Of a DNA stretch of 64,000 nt, positions 8,013-16,183 are shown piece by piece. Where the stretch lies: assembly GCA_964403525.1 (NCBI GenBank), contig CAYOGE010000007.1, positions 1 to 64,000 on the forward strand, written 5' to 3'. How positions within the stretch are numbered: position 1 is the first letter of the stretch; each line of letters starts with the position of its first letter. The position numbers and the translations under genes are program-made. The notes under the pieces were generated by a model, which had not been told where the DNA came from, ran no database searches, and saw only the letters and a list, made by a program, of their open reading frames with translations. Origin of the DNA: JAJTGZ01 sp964403525 (lineage in GTDB: Bacteria; Planctomycetota; Phycisphaerae; Phycisphaerales; UBA1924).

Positions 8013-9038
8013 TCACTGCTTGAGGTGTACGGCGCGGAGCTTGGCGGACCGGGCGCGGGGGTTTGCAGAGAGTTCGGCATCGTCTGCGGAGATGGGCTTT
8101 CCCTTGGGGGTGGCCTGCTCGGCGAGGTCGTTCTCAACGAGCCTGGCGAAGGCGTGCTTTACGGGCCTGTCTTCGAGCGAGTGGAAGGTGATCAGGGCGA
8201 TGGTTGCGCCTGGAGCGAGCCAGGTCGGTCGGCCTGCCTTGGCGGCGATCGCGGCTTTTTCGATGAGGTCGAGCAGGGCGTTGAGGTTGCCGATCTCGTC
8301 GTTGACGGCGATGCGGAGGGCCTGGAAGGTCTTTGTTGCCGGGTCGGTGCCGGTGGCTTCGCGCGGGGGGACCTTGCCGCGGAGTGCGGCACGGACGACC
8401 TCGCCGAAGCGGGCGGTGGTGGTGATCGGTGCTGATTTCCTGGCTTCGACCAGCGCCCGGGCGATTGCGCGGGAGTGGCGTTCGTCGCCCCATTCGTAGA
8501 TGATCTGGGCGAGGTCGGCCTCGGGGAGGGAGGCGATCAGGTCGGCGGCGGTGGTGCCGGCTTCGGGGTTGAAGCGCATGTCGAGTGGGCCGTCGTGCAG
8601 GAAGGAGAGGCCTCGCTGGGGGTTGTCGACCTGCGGTGATGCGAAGCCGAGGTCGGCGAGGAGGAGGTCGGCGGCGACAGGGGGTTGCTGCTGGGTGAGC
8701 CAGCGCGGGAGAGCAGCGAAGTTGCCGCGGTGGGTGAGGATGGTGGCCGAAGGGGCGGCGGCGGTGACGCGGGCGGCGGCGTGTGCGAGGTTGGCGGCGT
8801 CGAGGTCGTTGAGGATGACGGTTGAGCCTTTGGGGAGGGATGCTGCGAGTGCGGCGGCGTGGCCGCCGAGGCCCGCGGTGCAGTCGAGGAGGGTGCGGGG
8901 GCGGCGGGCGAGATCGGAGGGTGTGGGTTTAGCGGGCTCGGAAGAACCCCACCCCCGGCCCCTCCCCTCCGGGGAGGGGTGGAAGAAGATATCGAGGACA
9001 GGTTGGAGGAGGACGGGGATGTGGTCGTTGTCGCGCAC
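8013..9038 (-). CDS. rsmH: 16S rRNA (cytosine1402-N4)-methyltransferase RsmH (MraW)
   Basis: SAM-dependent methylation of C1402 in 16S rRNA. The 341 residues show HIPVLLQPVLDIF at the N-terminus, the SAM motif LLDCTAGLGGHAAAL, LLADLGFASPQVD, RGLSFLHDGPLDMRFNP and the C-terminal ITFHSLEDRPVK. Between the first two motifs the family normally has about 20 residues. Here there are about 40, and the extra part (FHPSPEGRGRGWGSSEP and following) is encoded by a palindromic repeat. It starts at GTG 9038. An open reading frame upstream continues across this start in another frame. It begins the same-strand run that continues with the LysM, FtsL-like and ftsI genes. Confidence 0.92.
   Translation of the reverse strand: MRDNDHIPVLLQPVLDIFFHPSPEGRGRGWGSSEPAKPTPSDLARRPRTLLDCTAGLGGHAAALAASLPKGSTVILNDLDAANLAHAAARVTAAAPSATILTHRGNFAALPRWLTQQQPPVAADLLLADLGFASPQVDNPQRGLSFLHDGPLDMRFNPEAGTTAADLIASLPEADLAQIIYEWGDERHSRAIARALVEARKSAPITTTARFGEVVRAALRGKVPPREATGTDPATKTFQALRIAVNDEIGNLNALLDLIEKAAIAAKAGRPTWLAPGATIALITFHSLEDRPVKHAFARLVENDLAEQATPKGKPISADDAELSANPRARSAKLRAVHLKQ
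8946..8985. repeat. G/C-rich palindromic element inserted in rsmH
   Basis: Perfect 9-bp stem CCCCTCCCC / GGGGAGGGG (8959-8967 and 8971-8979) around a three-base loop, with CCCACCCCCGG on one side. It is read through in frame as PSPEGRGRGWG. Such elements are normally intergenic. Confidence 0.6.
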
Positions 9039-9268
9039 GGGGGAGCGTAGAGAGGGGAGGAGCGGTCGTAGAGCTCGAGGGTGTCGGGCTGGCCTTGCTC
9101 GTCGATGTGCTTGTCTGCTTCCTGTGTTCGGGCGTTGATGATTCCGAGTGCGAGCCGGCGTGCGTCTGTTGGTGAGTCGCAGGAATGGAGTTCGCGCGCG
9201 AGGATGCGGAGCGCATCGAGCTTGAGGCGTGCGAGCGCGCGGTTGTAAATGACCTCGGTGGCGTACAT
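9039..9268 (-). other. Open coding-like stretch upstream of and out of frame with rsmH
   Basis: From ATG 9268, which has GGGGGT nine bases upstream, a protein-like helical sequence runs for about 77 codons (MYATEVIYNRALARLKLDAL and on to ELYDRSSPLYAPP). It reaches a CCCCC tract at the rsmH GTG without a stop. The frame stays open to 8537 inside rsmH, but that part is low-complexity and looks like a shadow. One extra C in the tract would fuse this segment to RsmH as an N-terminal extension. It may be a short gene, a frameshifted extension of rsmH or a sequencing error. I do not recognise the sequence. Confidence 0.4.
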
Positions 9269-9325
9269 GTGGTGGACCCCCTGTGGCATGCTGAGCGAGC
9301 GGCGATCAGTTCGACGCAGCCCGAT

Positions 9326-9353
9326 AGTTTATCAAAGAATAGACTATCTGCAA
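9326..9353 (-). promoter_or_regulatory. Candidate sigma70-type promoter of the rsmH-ftsI run
   Basis: Inside an AT-rich island unusual for this window (about 9320-9400), the minus strand has TTGCAG, a 16-base spacer and TAAACT, about 60 bases before ATG 9268. Seen by eye. Confidence 0.4.
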
Positions 9354-9439
9354 GCTTTTTGTTTGGGTTTTTAGGTAAATGATTGGTATAGGGGATGCAG
9401 GCCATCTGTGTTGGTGGTTGCTGCGTGCCCCTGGGCGCG

Positions 9440-10534
9440 TCAGGGGGCGGTTGGCGCGGGGCTGTCAACTGCGGATGGTGGCGGGGCTGGGAGCGAGAGC
9501 ACGTTGCGGATCTCGGCGAGCATCCGGAGCGCGGCCTTGTCGCTCGGGCTCCACTGGAGAGCCTCGACGATTTTCTCGTGTGCGGCGATGAAGTCGCCGC
9601 TGAGCGTTTCGCTGTAGGCCTGGTTGGTGAGGATGGCGGTGATCACCGGCGAGAGCTCACGGCGTGCGCGTTCTTCCTGTCCGGCGGCCTGCATGTAGAG
9701 GGGGAGTGCGTCGTTGTTCTTGCCGAGGCGCTGGTAGGTGATGCCGAGGTTGACGGTGAAGGCGACATCGTCTGGCGAATCGCGGTGGGCCTGCTCGTAG
9801 TAGCGAGCGGCTTCTTCGAAATCGCCGCGGTCGAACGCGGCTTCGGCGCGCTGTGCCGCGCGGCCGGGGAGGTTCGGGCTGCTGCTTTGCCAGGGGAAGT
9901 TGACGGTCAGCGATAGGCCGGTGGCGGCGCAGAGTGCGGCGAGTGCGGTGATCCACAGTTTGCGTGCGCGGGGCGCGGCGACGATGGCGCGTCCGAGGAG
10001 CCAGCCCGCGGCGGCGCCGAAGCCGTGGGCGTAGTTGCCGATGGGGATGATGTTGGCGACGGTGAGGGCGACGCAGAGCACGAACCAGCCGATGAAGATG
10101 TAGATGGTGCGTTTGGTGATGAGACCGTAGAAGGCGGGGTGGGTGCCCTGGGCGACGGCGAACATGGCGAAGAGGCCGTACACGACGCCGGAGAGGCCCA
10201 CCCCGGGCGCGGAGAAGGCAACCTGTGCGGCGCCGCTGACGGCGGCGAGGAGCAGCGTGATGCCGATGAGTTTCCATCGGCCCCAGGCGTATTCGATGCG
10301 GCAGGCGAAGGGCCACCACCACGAGAGGTTGAAGAGGAGGTGGATGAAGTTGACGTGGAGGAGCGTGGAAGAGAAGAGCGTCCAGGGCTCGTGAAGGACG
10401 TTTTCGCGGGTGGCGACGAGCGCGTCGAAGTCGCGGCCGGACCACCAGAAGAGTGAGAGGATGATCGCGGAGAGGGCGACTGTCGCGGAAGCGGGGAAGC
10501 GGGCCGCGTGTTTGACGGGTGGATCGATCGGCAC
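9440..10534 (-). CDS. Rhomboid-family intramembrane protease with C-terminal TPR region
   Basis: Predicted six-helix intramembrane serine protease. The 364 residues include HVNFIHLLFNLSWWWPF in the first part, the nucleophile Ser in GVGLSGVVYGLFAM and the catalytic His in IGNYAHGFGAAAGWLLG. The soluble C-terminus (about residues 230-345) has tetratricopeptide-like helices (AEAAFDRGDFEEAARYYEQA, then VAFTVNLGITYQRLGKNNDA). The start is uncertain: GTG 10534 is the first reasonable codon after the upstream methyltransferase stop, but no clear ribosome binding site is seen. It is the last gene of the lipid-modification run. Substrates are unknown. Confidence 0.82.
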   Translation of the reverse strand: MPIDPPVKHAARFPASATVALSAIILSLFWWSGRDFDALVATRENVLHEPWTLFSSTLLHVNFIHLLFNLSWWWPFACRIEYAWGRWKLIGITLLLAAVSGAAQVAFSAPGVGLSGVVYGLFAMFAVAQGTHPAFYGLITKRTIYIFIGWFVLCVALTVANIIPIGNYAHGFGAAAGWLLGRAIVAAPRARKLWITALAALCAATGLSLTVNFPWQSSSPNLPGRAAQRAEAAFDRGDFEEAARYYEQAHRDSPDDVAFTVNLGITYQRLGKNNDALPLYMQAAGQEERARRELSPVITAILTNQAYSETLSGDFIAAHEKIVEALQWSPSDKAALRMLAEIRNVLSLPAPPPSAVDSPAPTAP

Positions 10535-10557
10535 GGGGAGAGCGTATGTGAGCCGGG

Positions 10558-11649
10558 TCAGCGGCGTGGCTTGAAGAGGTAGTGGCTGACGATCCACTGG
10601 GAGCCGCGGTCGAGCGCCCAGAGCTCTTCGCAGGCGATGAAGAAGGTTCGCCAGCGGTTGAACCACTTTGGCGCTTCGGCATCGCCGTAGTTTTCGGCGA
10701 GGATTCGGAGGGCCTGCGTGCGGTTGGCGTCGAGGTTGTTCAGCCAGGCACGGGCGGTTTTGGCGTAGTGGGTGCCGCTGACGCGCCAGTGGTCGGTGAT
10801 GGAGAGGTGGTCGGCGAAGTGGAGGAGGAGGTCGTCGCTGGGCATGGTGCCGCCGGTGAAGAAGTAGCGGCCGATCCAGTCGTCGCCCTCGAACGCGTAG
10901 GCGATGTTGGTGTGGGTGAAGATGTGGACGAAGAGCCTGCCGGAGGGGTTGAGCCAGGAGGCGATCCGCTCCAGGAGCGTGCCGTAGTTCTTCATGTGCT
11001 CCATCATCTCGACGGAGACGATGCGGTCGAACGTGCCGGCGGCTGGGGGCGTGAAGGAGTTGGCGTCGGCGGTGATGATGGTGGGCGTGGTGACGCCGCG
11101 GCGGGCGGCTTCGGCGAGGATGAAGTCGCGCTGCGGTTTGGAGTTTGAAACCGCGGTGATCTTCGCGCTGGGGAAGCGCTCGGCCATGTAGAGGGTGAGT
11201 GATCCCCAGCCGCAGCCGAGTTCGAGGATCTGCTGGCCGTCTTTGAGCTGCGCACGCTCGCAGGTGAGGGCGAGCATTGCTTCTTCGGCCTGGGCGAGGG
11301 TGGTGACGCCTTCTGGCCAGAGGGCGCTGCTGTACTTGAGGCGGGGGCCGAGGCAGAGCTTGAAGAAGGGGGGAGGGAGCTCGTAGTGCTGCTGGTTGGC
11401 TTCGGTGGTGTGGATGGCGATGGGGGACTGGCGGAGGGAGTCGACGAAGGCGCGGAAGCGGTCGTGGGTGGCTTCGAGGCCGCCGCGGGTCTCGTGGGCG
11501 ATGCGCTGGCGGAGTCTCGCGCGGATGCCTGCGCGGAGGAGGGGGTCTGGGATGTAGCCACGGTCGAGGAGGCTCTCGTACCAGTCGGCCTTTGCGGGTG
11601 CGGGCGAGGAGGTGGCGATGGGGGATGCGGGGAAGTTGGCGGTGGTCAT
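10558..11649 (-). CDS. CFA-type SAM-dependent methyltransferase (second copy)
   Basis: Member of the cyclopropane-fatty-acyl-phospholipid synthase superfamily, which transfers a methyl or methylene group from SAM to an unsaturated acyl chain. The 363 residues have the acyl-binding approach YELPPPFFKLCLGPRLKYSS, SAM motif ILELGCGWGSLTLYMAER and IVSVEMMEHMKNYGTLL. It is a distinct subfamily from the protein at 12742-14118 and resembles the group often named class I SAM methyltransferase/CFA synthase in eukaryotes and bacteria. Start ATG 11649 overlaps the stop of the DUF1295 gene by four bases (ATGA), so the two are probably translationally coupled. Product unknown. Confidence 0.85.
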   Translation of the reverse strand: MTTANFPASPIATSSPAPAKADWYESLLDRGYIPDPLLRAGIRARLRQRIAHETRGGLEATHDRFRAFVDSLRQSPIAIHTTEANQQHYELPPPFFKLCLGPRLKYSSALWPEGVTTLAQAEEAMLALTCERAQLKDGQQILELGCGWGSLTLYMAERFPSAKITAVSNSKPQRDFILAEAARRGVTTPTIITADANSFTPPAAGTFDRIVSVEMMEHMKNYGTLLERIASWLNPSGRLFVHIFTHTNIAYAFEGDDWIGRYFFTGGTMPSDDLLLHFADHLSITDHWRVSGTHYAKTARAWLNNLDANRTQALRILAENYGDAEAPKWFNRWRTFFIACEELWALDRGSQWIVSHYLFKPRR

Positions 11650-12446
11650 GGTGTGGGCTCCGCGGGCTTGCGCGGCGGGAGGGGGACGAACGGACTGGTG
11701 CGTGCCTGGTAGCGGCGGTAGGCGTCGCCGCGGCTGCGGAGGGACTGTTTTTCGGCGGGGGGGATGCCGCTGACCTTGGTGATGAGCAGGAGCATGAGGA
11801 GGGGCGTGGACCAGCCGAGCCAGCCGTTCGGGGCGGTTGCGGCGATGAAGCCGTAGGCGAGCCACATGAGCCACTCGAAGAAGTAGTTGGGGTGGCGCGA
11901 GTAGCGCCAGAGGCCGACGTCGCAGACCTTGCCTTTGTTGGCGGGGTTCTTCTTGAAGTTCTCGAGCTGGCGGTCGGAGATGAAGACGCCGACGAAGCCG
12001 GTGAGCCAGAGGGCGATGGCGGCGTAGTCGAGGGGGCCGATCGGAGCGGGGTTGTGGGAGTTGAGGAGGTGAGGTGCCGCCAGGAGCGGGACGGTGACGG
12101 CCTGGGCGAGGAAGAAGGCGAGCATGACCTTCTGGAACTTGGCGGGGCCGAACTCCTCACGCCACTGCTTGTAGCGGCCGTCTTCGTGGGGGGTGAGGAC
12201 GCGGTTAAAGAGCATGTGGTAGCCGAGGCGGATGCCCCAGAGTGCGCCCATCGCGCCGGCGATCCAGCGGCGGGTGGGGTCGCCGTCGCCGGTGAGCGCG
12301 TAGAAGACGAAGGAGCCGCCGATGAGTGTGGACCAGCCGACATCGACGAGGGCGACTTTTCGGGTGGCGATCTGGATGAGCCAGAGGATGATCATCGCTG
12401 CCAGAGCGACGCCGGTGGCCCAGGCGAGTTGTTCGGTCCAGGTCAT
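11646..12446 (-). CDS. DUF1295 membrane protein (steroid reductase/isoprenylcysteine methyltransferase-like)
   Basis: Multi-pass membrane protein of 266 residues. It has the DUF1295 features: VDVGWSTLIGGSFVFYAL in the N-terminal half and the conserved C-terminal block VCDVGLWRYSRHPNYFFEWLMW, where RHPNYF is the motif shared with steroid 5-alpha-reductases and isoprenylcysteine methyltransferases. Members often neighbour CFA-type methyltransferases and may reduce a double bond in lipid substrates. Here the stop overlaps the start of the second CFA-type gene by four bases. That suggests a reductase acting with a methyltransferase, for example on a methylene intermediate (inference). Confidence 0.85.
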   Translation of the reverse strand: MTWTEQLAWATGVALAAMIILWLIQIATRKVALVDVGWSTLIGGSFVFYALTGDGDPTRRWIAGAMGALWGIRLGYHMLFNRVLTPHEDGRYKQWREEFGPAKFQKVMLAFFLAQAVTVPLLAAPHLLNSHNPAPIGPLDYAAIALWLTGFVGVFISDRQLENFKKNPANKGKVCDVGLWRYSRHPNYFFEWLMWLAYGFIAATAPNGWLGWSTPLLMLLLITKVSGIPPAEKQSLRSRGDAYRRYQARTSPFVPLPPRKPAEPTP

Positions 12447-12503
12447 TGTGCAAACCCCGGGTGTCTATGGTCCGAAACGCGTTTGTCGTCAAGGAGCATC
12501 AAC

Positions 12504-12839
12504 ATGGCTGGGATCAGGCTTGTGCAGGCCGTTGCCGCGGTGGGGATCGTCGTCTTCATCGCGTTGATCGTGCGGTCGTCGCTGGAGATGAACGTCTGGG
12601 AGGGGCTGAAGGCGTCGACGGATTCGTGGTGGGGGGCTCTCACGCTGGTGGATGTGTACACGGGGCTGTTGCTGTTCACTGCGTATATCGCGTACAGAGA
12701 GCGGAGCGGCTGGCGGGTCGGGCTGTGGTTTCTGGCGCTGATCACGCTTGGCAACCTTGCGACGCTGGCGTATGTGCTGGTCGCGTCACGACGGGTGACG
12801 TCGCTGGAGGGGCTGATGCGGCCGGTGCCGGGCCGGTGA
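12504..12839 (+). CDS. Small membrane protein, DUF1475-like
   Basis: The product has 111 residues with three hydrophobic segments: VQAVAAVGIVVFIALIV near 7-23, WWGALTLVDVYTGLLLFTAYIAY near 43-65 and VGLWFLALITLGNLATLAYVLVA near 73-95. The middle pattern VDVYTGLLLF resembles DUF1475 proteins. Start ATG 12504 is preceded by AAGGAG with eight bases spacing. It is the only plus-strand gene in this lipid region and its last 98 bases overlap the 3' end of the CFA-type gene at 12742. Related small membrane genes accompany CFA/DUF1365 operons in other bacteria, so a joint role is plausible but unproven. Confidence 0.75.
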   Translation: MAGIRLVQAVAAVGIVVFIALIVRSSLEMNVWEGLKASTDSWWGALTLVDVYTGLLLFTAYIAYRERSGWRVGLWFLALITLGNLATLAYVLVASRRVTSLEGLMRPVPGR

Positions 12840-14118
12840 AGGCGAGGGCGGTGGAGGGGAGGCGGCACATCGGCTTGGTGAGGAGCATCTGCACGTCGCC
12901 GACGTGGCGGGCGCGGAAGGCGCCCTCGCAGTAGGCGAAGTAGAAGTCCCACATGCGGATGAAGCGGTCGTCGAAGCCCTGGGCGCGGACCTCCGCGAGG
13001 CGGTTGTTGAAGGCCTGGCGCCAGAGCTGGAGCGTGGTGACGTAGTGGGGGGCGATGTCGGTCATCGCCCAGAGGCGGAGGTCGGTGTGGCGGGTGGTGG
13101 CGTCGAGGATTGCGCTGCTGCCGAGGAGGCAGGAGCCGGGGAAGATGTACTTCTTGAGGAAGTCGCGGGTGCGGGCGGCGGACTTGAAGTACTGGTCGCG
13201 GATGGTGATTGCCTGGATGAACGCGGCGCCGTCGGGCTTGAGGAGGTCCGAGCAGGCCTTGAAGAAGCGGGGGATGTTCTCGCGTCCGACGGCTTCGACC
13301 ATCTCGATGCTGACGAGCTTGTCGAACCTGCCGGTGAGGTCGCGGTAGTCGGTCTTGAGGAGGGTGATGCGGTGGGCGAGGCCGGCGGCGTCGATGCGGC
13401 GGCGGGCTTCGTCGTGCTGGCGCTGTGAGATGGTGGTGGTGGTGACGCGGCAGCCGTAGCGGGTTGCGGCGTGGATCGCGAGTGCGCCCCAGCCGGTGCC
13501 GATTTCGAGCAGGTGGTCGCTCTGGGAGAGGCCGAGTGCGCGGCAGGCGCGGTCGAGCTTGTTTGACTGGGCCTGGGCGAGTGAGTCGGCTGGCGACTCG
13601 AACACGCCGGAGGAGTAGGTCATCGACTCATCGAGGAAGAGGGCGAAGAAGTCGTTGCCGAGGTCGTAGTGGGCGGCGATGTTCTTGCGGCTGCCGGCGC
13701 GGGTGTTTCTCTCGAGCCAGTAGGCCGCGGCGGTGAACGGGGCGAGGATGCGCGTGAGCGGGCTCTCGATGGTGTCCATCGCCGTGGTATTGACGGTGAT
13801 CGTTTCGATGAGCCCGGGGAGGTCGGTGGTGGACCAGTGGCCGTCCATGTACGACTCGGCGATGCCGATGGAGCCGCCGAACGCTGCGGCGTAGAAGGAT
13901 GGGTTGTGGATGTAGACGGTGGGGTGGGTCGCGTCTGCGCCGGGGGAACGGTGGGTGGAGTCGCCGTCGATGACGGTGAGGCCGCCGATGTTGATGTGGT
14001 TGATGGCGGTGTGGAGGAGCTTCTTGCCCGCGGCGCGGAGTGGAGCGGCGACGAGGGGGAGGCCGCGGGAGGATTCGGCGGCGAGGGCGGGGCCTCGTGC
14101 GGAGGAGAGGGTGGTCAT
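12742..14118 (-). CDS. Cyclopropane-fatty-acyl-phospholipid synthase family protein
   Basis: SAM-dependent modification of unsaturated phospholipid acyl chains. The 458 residues have the usual CFA layout. The N-terminal lipid-binding domain (residues about 35-145) includes YAAAFGGSIGIAESYMDGHW. The catalytic domain has NIAAHYDLGNDFFALFLDESMTYSSG, SAM motif LLEIGTGWGALAIHAA, IVSIEMVEAVG and the C-terminal block FIRMWDFYFAYCEGAFRARHVGDVQMLL. ATG 14118 overlaps the DUF1365 stop by four bases. The length exceeds the 380-400 of E. coli Cfa, partly from a poorly conserved Pro/Ala-rich tail that overlaps the convergent DUF1475-like gene. Product could be a cyclopropane, methyl-branched or furan-precursor chain. 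Confidence 0.92.
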   Translation of the reverse strand: MTTLSSARGPALAAESSRGLPLVAAPLRAAGKKLLHTAINHINIGGLTVIDGDSTHRSPGADATHPTVYIHNPSFYAAAFGGSIGIAESYMDGHWSTTDLPGLIETITVNTTAMDTIESPLTRILAPFTAAAYWLERNTRAGSRKNIAAHYDLGNDFFALFLDESMTYSSGVFESPADSLAQAQSNKLDRACRALGLSQSDHLLEIGTGWGALAIHAATRYGCRVTTTTISQRQHDEARRRIDAAGLAHRITLLKTDYRDLTGRFDKLVSIEMVEAVGRENIPRFFKACSDLLKPDGAAFIQAITIRDQYFKSAARTRDFLKKYIFPGSCLLGSSAILDATTRHTDLRLWAMTDIAPHYVTTLQLWRQAFNNRLAEVRAQGFDDRFIRMWDFYFAYCEGAFRARHVGDVQMLLTKPMCRLPSTALAFTGPAPAASAPPATSPVVTRPAHTPASQGCQA

Positions 14119-14924
14119 GCGTTCGCCTTGGTCGGAAGGGTCGAGGGGTGTGAGTAGACGGTGGCCTTTTTGAGCCAGAGGCGGAGGGCGTGGAGGTGGA
14201 TGGAGGTGATGACGCGCGCGGTGATGAAGGGGTATCGGAGGATGACCGAGCGCATGGAGGCGGGGGAGAGTTCTCTGCGTGTGAGGCTGAGGGTGGCGTC
14301 GAAGGGTTTGGGAGAGGGGCGTCCGTGGGGCGCCGGGGCTTGCAGCGGGTGCAGGTTCATGTGCACGAGCAGCTTGCTGTGCTGCGAGCTTTGGGGCGTC
14401 GTGAATGACCAGTCGTAGCCGAGGTCCATCGGCATGAAGGGTGAGACGTGGAAGGCCTTGTCGAAGGTCCAGCGGTGCGAGCGGGCGGTGCGGCGTGAAG
14501 CGCGGGCGTCGAGGACGTAGCTGTGGCGTTCTTTCCAGGGCGTGTTGGTGATCTGGGCGACGATCGCGTCGAGGTCTCCCGCGGGCGTGAAGCAGTAGTA
14601 GAAGGTGACGGGGTTGAAGGTGTAGCCGAAGTTGCGCAGGTGCGTGAGCATGCGCACGGGGCCGGCGGGTGAGCGGCCGAGTTGATCGGCGACGGTGGCG
14701 TGGACGGCGTCGGCGAGGGGGAGCGTGCCGTGGCGGAGGTAGTCGTCGCGGCAGAAGCGGGCCGGCGAGAGTGGGGAGCGGCCCCACCAGCGCGACATGG
14801 TGAAGACCTCGTCGAGTTCGGCGAGGTCGAGGTAGGCCATGTAGAGCGGGAAGGTGAAGGCGTGTGCCGGGTGGCGCCGGCGGTGGCGGACGGTGCCCGT
14901 GTAGATTGCGCTGTGGAGGGTCAT
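14115..14924 (-). CDS. DUF1365 family protein
   Basis: The product has 269 residues and the family signatures: IYTGTVRHRRRHPAHAFTFPLYMAYLDLAEL at the N-terminus (in two parts, YTGTVRHRRR then HAFTFPLYMAYLDL), LTHLRNFGYTFNPVTFYYCF, and KAFHVSPFMPMDLGYDW. The biochemical role is not established. DUF1365 genes nearly always sit between an FAD-dependent amine-oxidase-like gene and a CFA-type methyltransferase, exactly as here. Both boundaries are four-base overlaps (14921-14924 and 14115-14118). In alphaproteobacteria such sets belong to stress-induced unsaturated and cyclopropane lipid modification. Confidence 0.92.
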   Translation of the reverse strand: MTLHSAIYTGTVRHRRRHPAHAFTFPLYMAYLDLAELDEVFTMSRWWGRSPLSPARFCRDDYLRHGTLPLADAVHATVADQLGRSPAGPVRMLTHLRNFGYTFNPVTFYYCFTPAGDLDAIVAQITNTPWKERHSYVLDARASRRTARSHRWTFDKAFHVSPFMPMDLGYDWSFTTPQSSQHSKLLVHMNLHPLQAPAPHGRPSPKPFDATLSLTRRELSPASMRSVILRYPFITARVITSIHLHALRLWLKKATVYSHPSTLPTKANA

Positions 14925-16183
14925 AGCGGCGAACCTCCCAGGGCGTTTGCGACGCGCAGGGCGCTCTGGACGCCGTCTTCGTGGAAGCCGTTGAACCAGT
15001 AGGCGCCGCAGAAGTGGGTGCGGCGCGGGCCGCTGATCTCGCTCCAGCGTGCGCGGGCGGCTTCACCGGCGGTGGTGTAGAGGGGGTGGTGGTAGGTGTA
15101 GCGGGCGAGGACGCTGGCGGGGTTGATGTCGTTGTGTGCGTTGAGGGTTACGCAGAGTGGCGATGGTGTGTTGATGTGCTGGAGGATGGAGAGGTTGTAG
15201 GTGACGCGAACGGGGGCGGGGTCGGCGGAGTCGCCGAGCCGGGAGTCGGTGCGGTAATTCCATGCGGCCCAGCAGCGGCGGCGGTCGGGCAGGGCGGTGC
15301 GGTCAGTGTGGAGGGTTGCGTCGTTGGCCTGGAAGGGCATCGCGGCGAGGGCCTCGCGCTCGGCGGGTGAGGGGTCGGCCAGGAGGTTGAGCGCATCGTC
15401 TGCGTGGAGGGCGAGGACGGCGTGGTCGAAGGTGTGCGGCGTGCCGTCGGCGAGGGTGAGCGAGACGGCGGATTCGCTGCGCGTGATTGAGCGGACGGGC
15501 GAGCCGGTGCGGACGGTTGCGCGGAGGGCGTCTCGCAGGGCCTGCACGTAGTTGCGTGAACCGCCGACGACGGTGCGCCACTGGGGGCGCTGGCGGAGGT
15601 CGAGCATGCCGTGGTTGTCGAAGAAGCGGAGGAGGAAGCGTGCGGGGAAGTCGAGCATCTGTCGGCGCGGCGCGGACCAGATGGCGGCGGCCATGGGGAG
15701 GAGGTAGTCGTTGAAGAGGCCCATTGAGATCGCGCCGGAGTCGCGGAGGTCGGCGACGGTGGCGCCCGGGGGGAGCGACTCGATCGCCCGCCTGCCGGTT
15801 GTGGCGAGGGTGCGCACGCCGTTGACCACGGACCACCAGCGGGGCGAGAGGAGGTTTGATGGCGAGCCGATCAGGCCGGCGATGGATGCGCCGCCGAACT
15901 CGAAACGCGTGGCGGTGTCGTGGACGCTGAAGGACATTTCTGTCGGCGTTGTGGCGACGCTCAGGCGTTTGAAGAGGCGGGTGAGGCCGGGGTAGTTGCG
16001 TTCGTTGTAGACGATGAAGCCGGTGTCGACGTGGACCTGGCGGCCGTCGACGTTGACGGTGGCGGTGTTGGCGTGTCCGCCGAGGCGCGGCTCGGACTCA
16101 AAGAGCGTGACCTGGTGGGCGTCTGCGAGCAGCAGTGCCGCGGTGAGGCCGCTGATGCCGGCGCCGACGACGGCGACCTTCAT
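14921..16183 (-). CDS. FAD-dependent oxidoreductase (amine oxidase/desaturase-like)
   Basis: Flavoprotein with the Rossmann dinucleotide motif at the N-terminus (VAVVGAGISGLTAALLLAD, then TLFESEPRLGGHANT). Further conserved blocks are VDTGFIVYNERNYPGLTRLF, FLLRFFDNHGMLDL, WRTVVGGSRNYV and the C-terminal FAD block HFCGAYWFNGFHEDGVQSA. The 420 residues fit the family that accompanies DUF1365 and CFA-type genes. ATG 16183 overlaps the desaturase stop by four bases. Probably it oxidises or desaturates an acyl chain or a methylated intermediate (inference); genuine amine oxidation is unlikely in this context. Confidence 0.9.
   Translation of the reverse strand: MKVAVVGAGISGLTAALLLADAHQVTLFESEPRLGGHANTATVNVDGRQVHVDTGFIVYNERNYPGLTRLFKRLSVATTPTEMSFSVHDTATRFEFGGASIAGLIGSPSNLLSPRWWSVVNGVRTLATTGRRAIESLPPGATVADLRDSGAISMGLFNDYLLPMAAAIWSAPRRQMLDFPARFLLRFFDNHGMLDLRQRPQWRTVVGGSRNYVQALRDALRATVRTGSPVRSITRSESAVSLTLADGTPHTFDHAVLALHADDALNLLADPSPAEREALAAMPFQANDATLHTDRTALPDRRRCWAAWNYRTDSRLGDSADPAPVRVTYNLSILQHINTPSPLCVTLNAHNDINPASVLARYTYHHPLYTTAGEAARARWSEISGPRRTHFCGAYWFNGFHEDGVQSALRVANALGGSPL

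Noticed and set aside
9440..12343. A 967-codon minus-strand open frame
   Set aside because: Only its last 364 codons (from 10534) are protein-like; the rest is the shadow of the CFA-type and DUF1295 genes.
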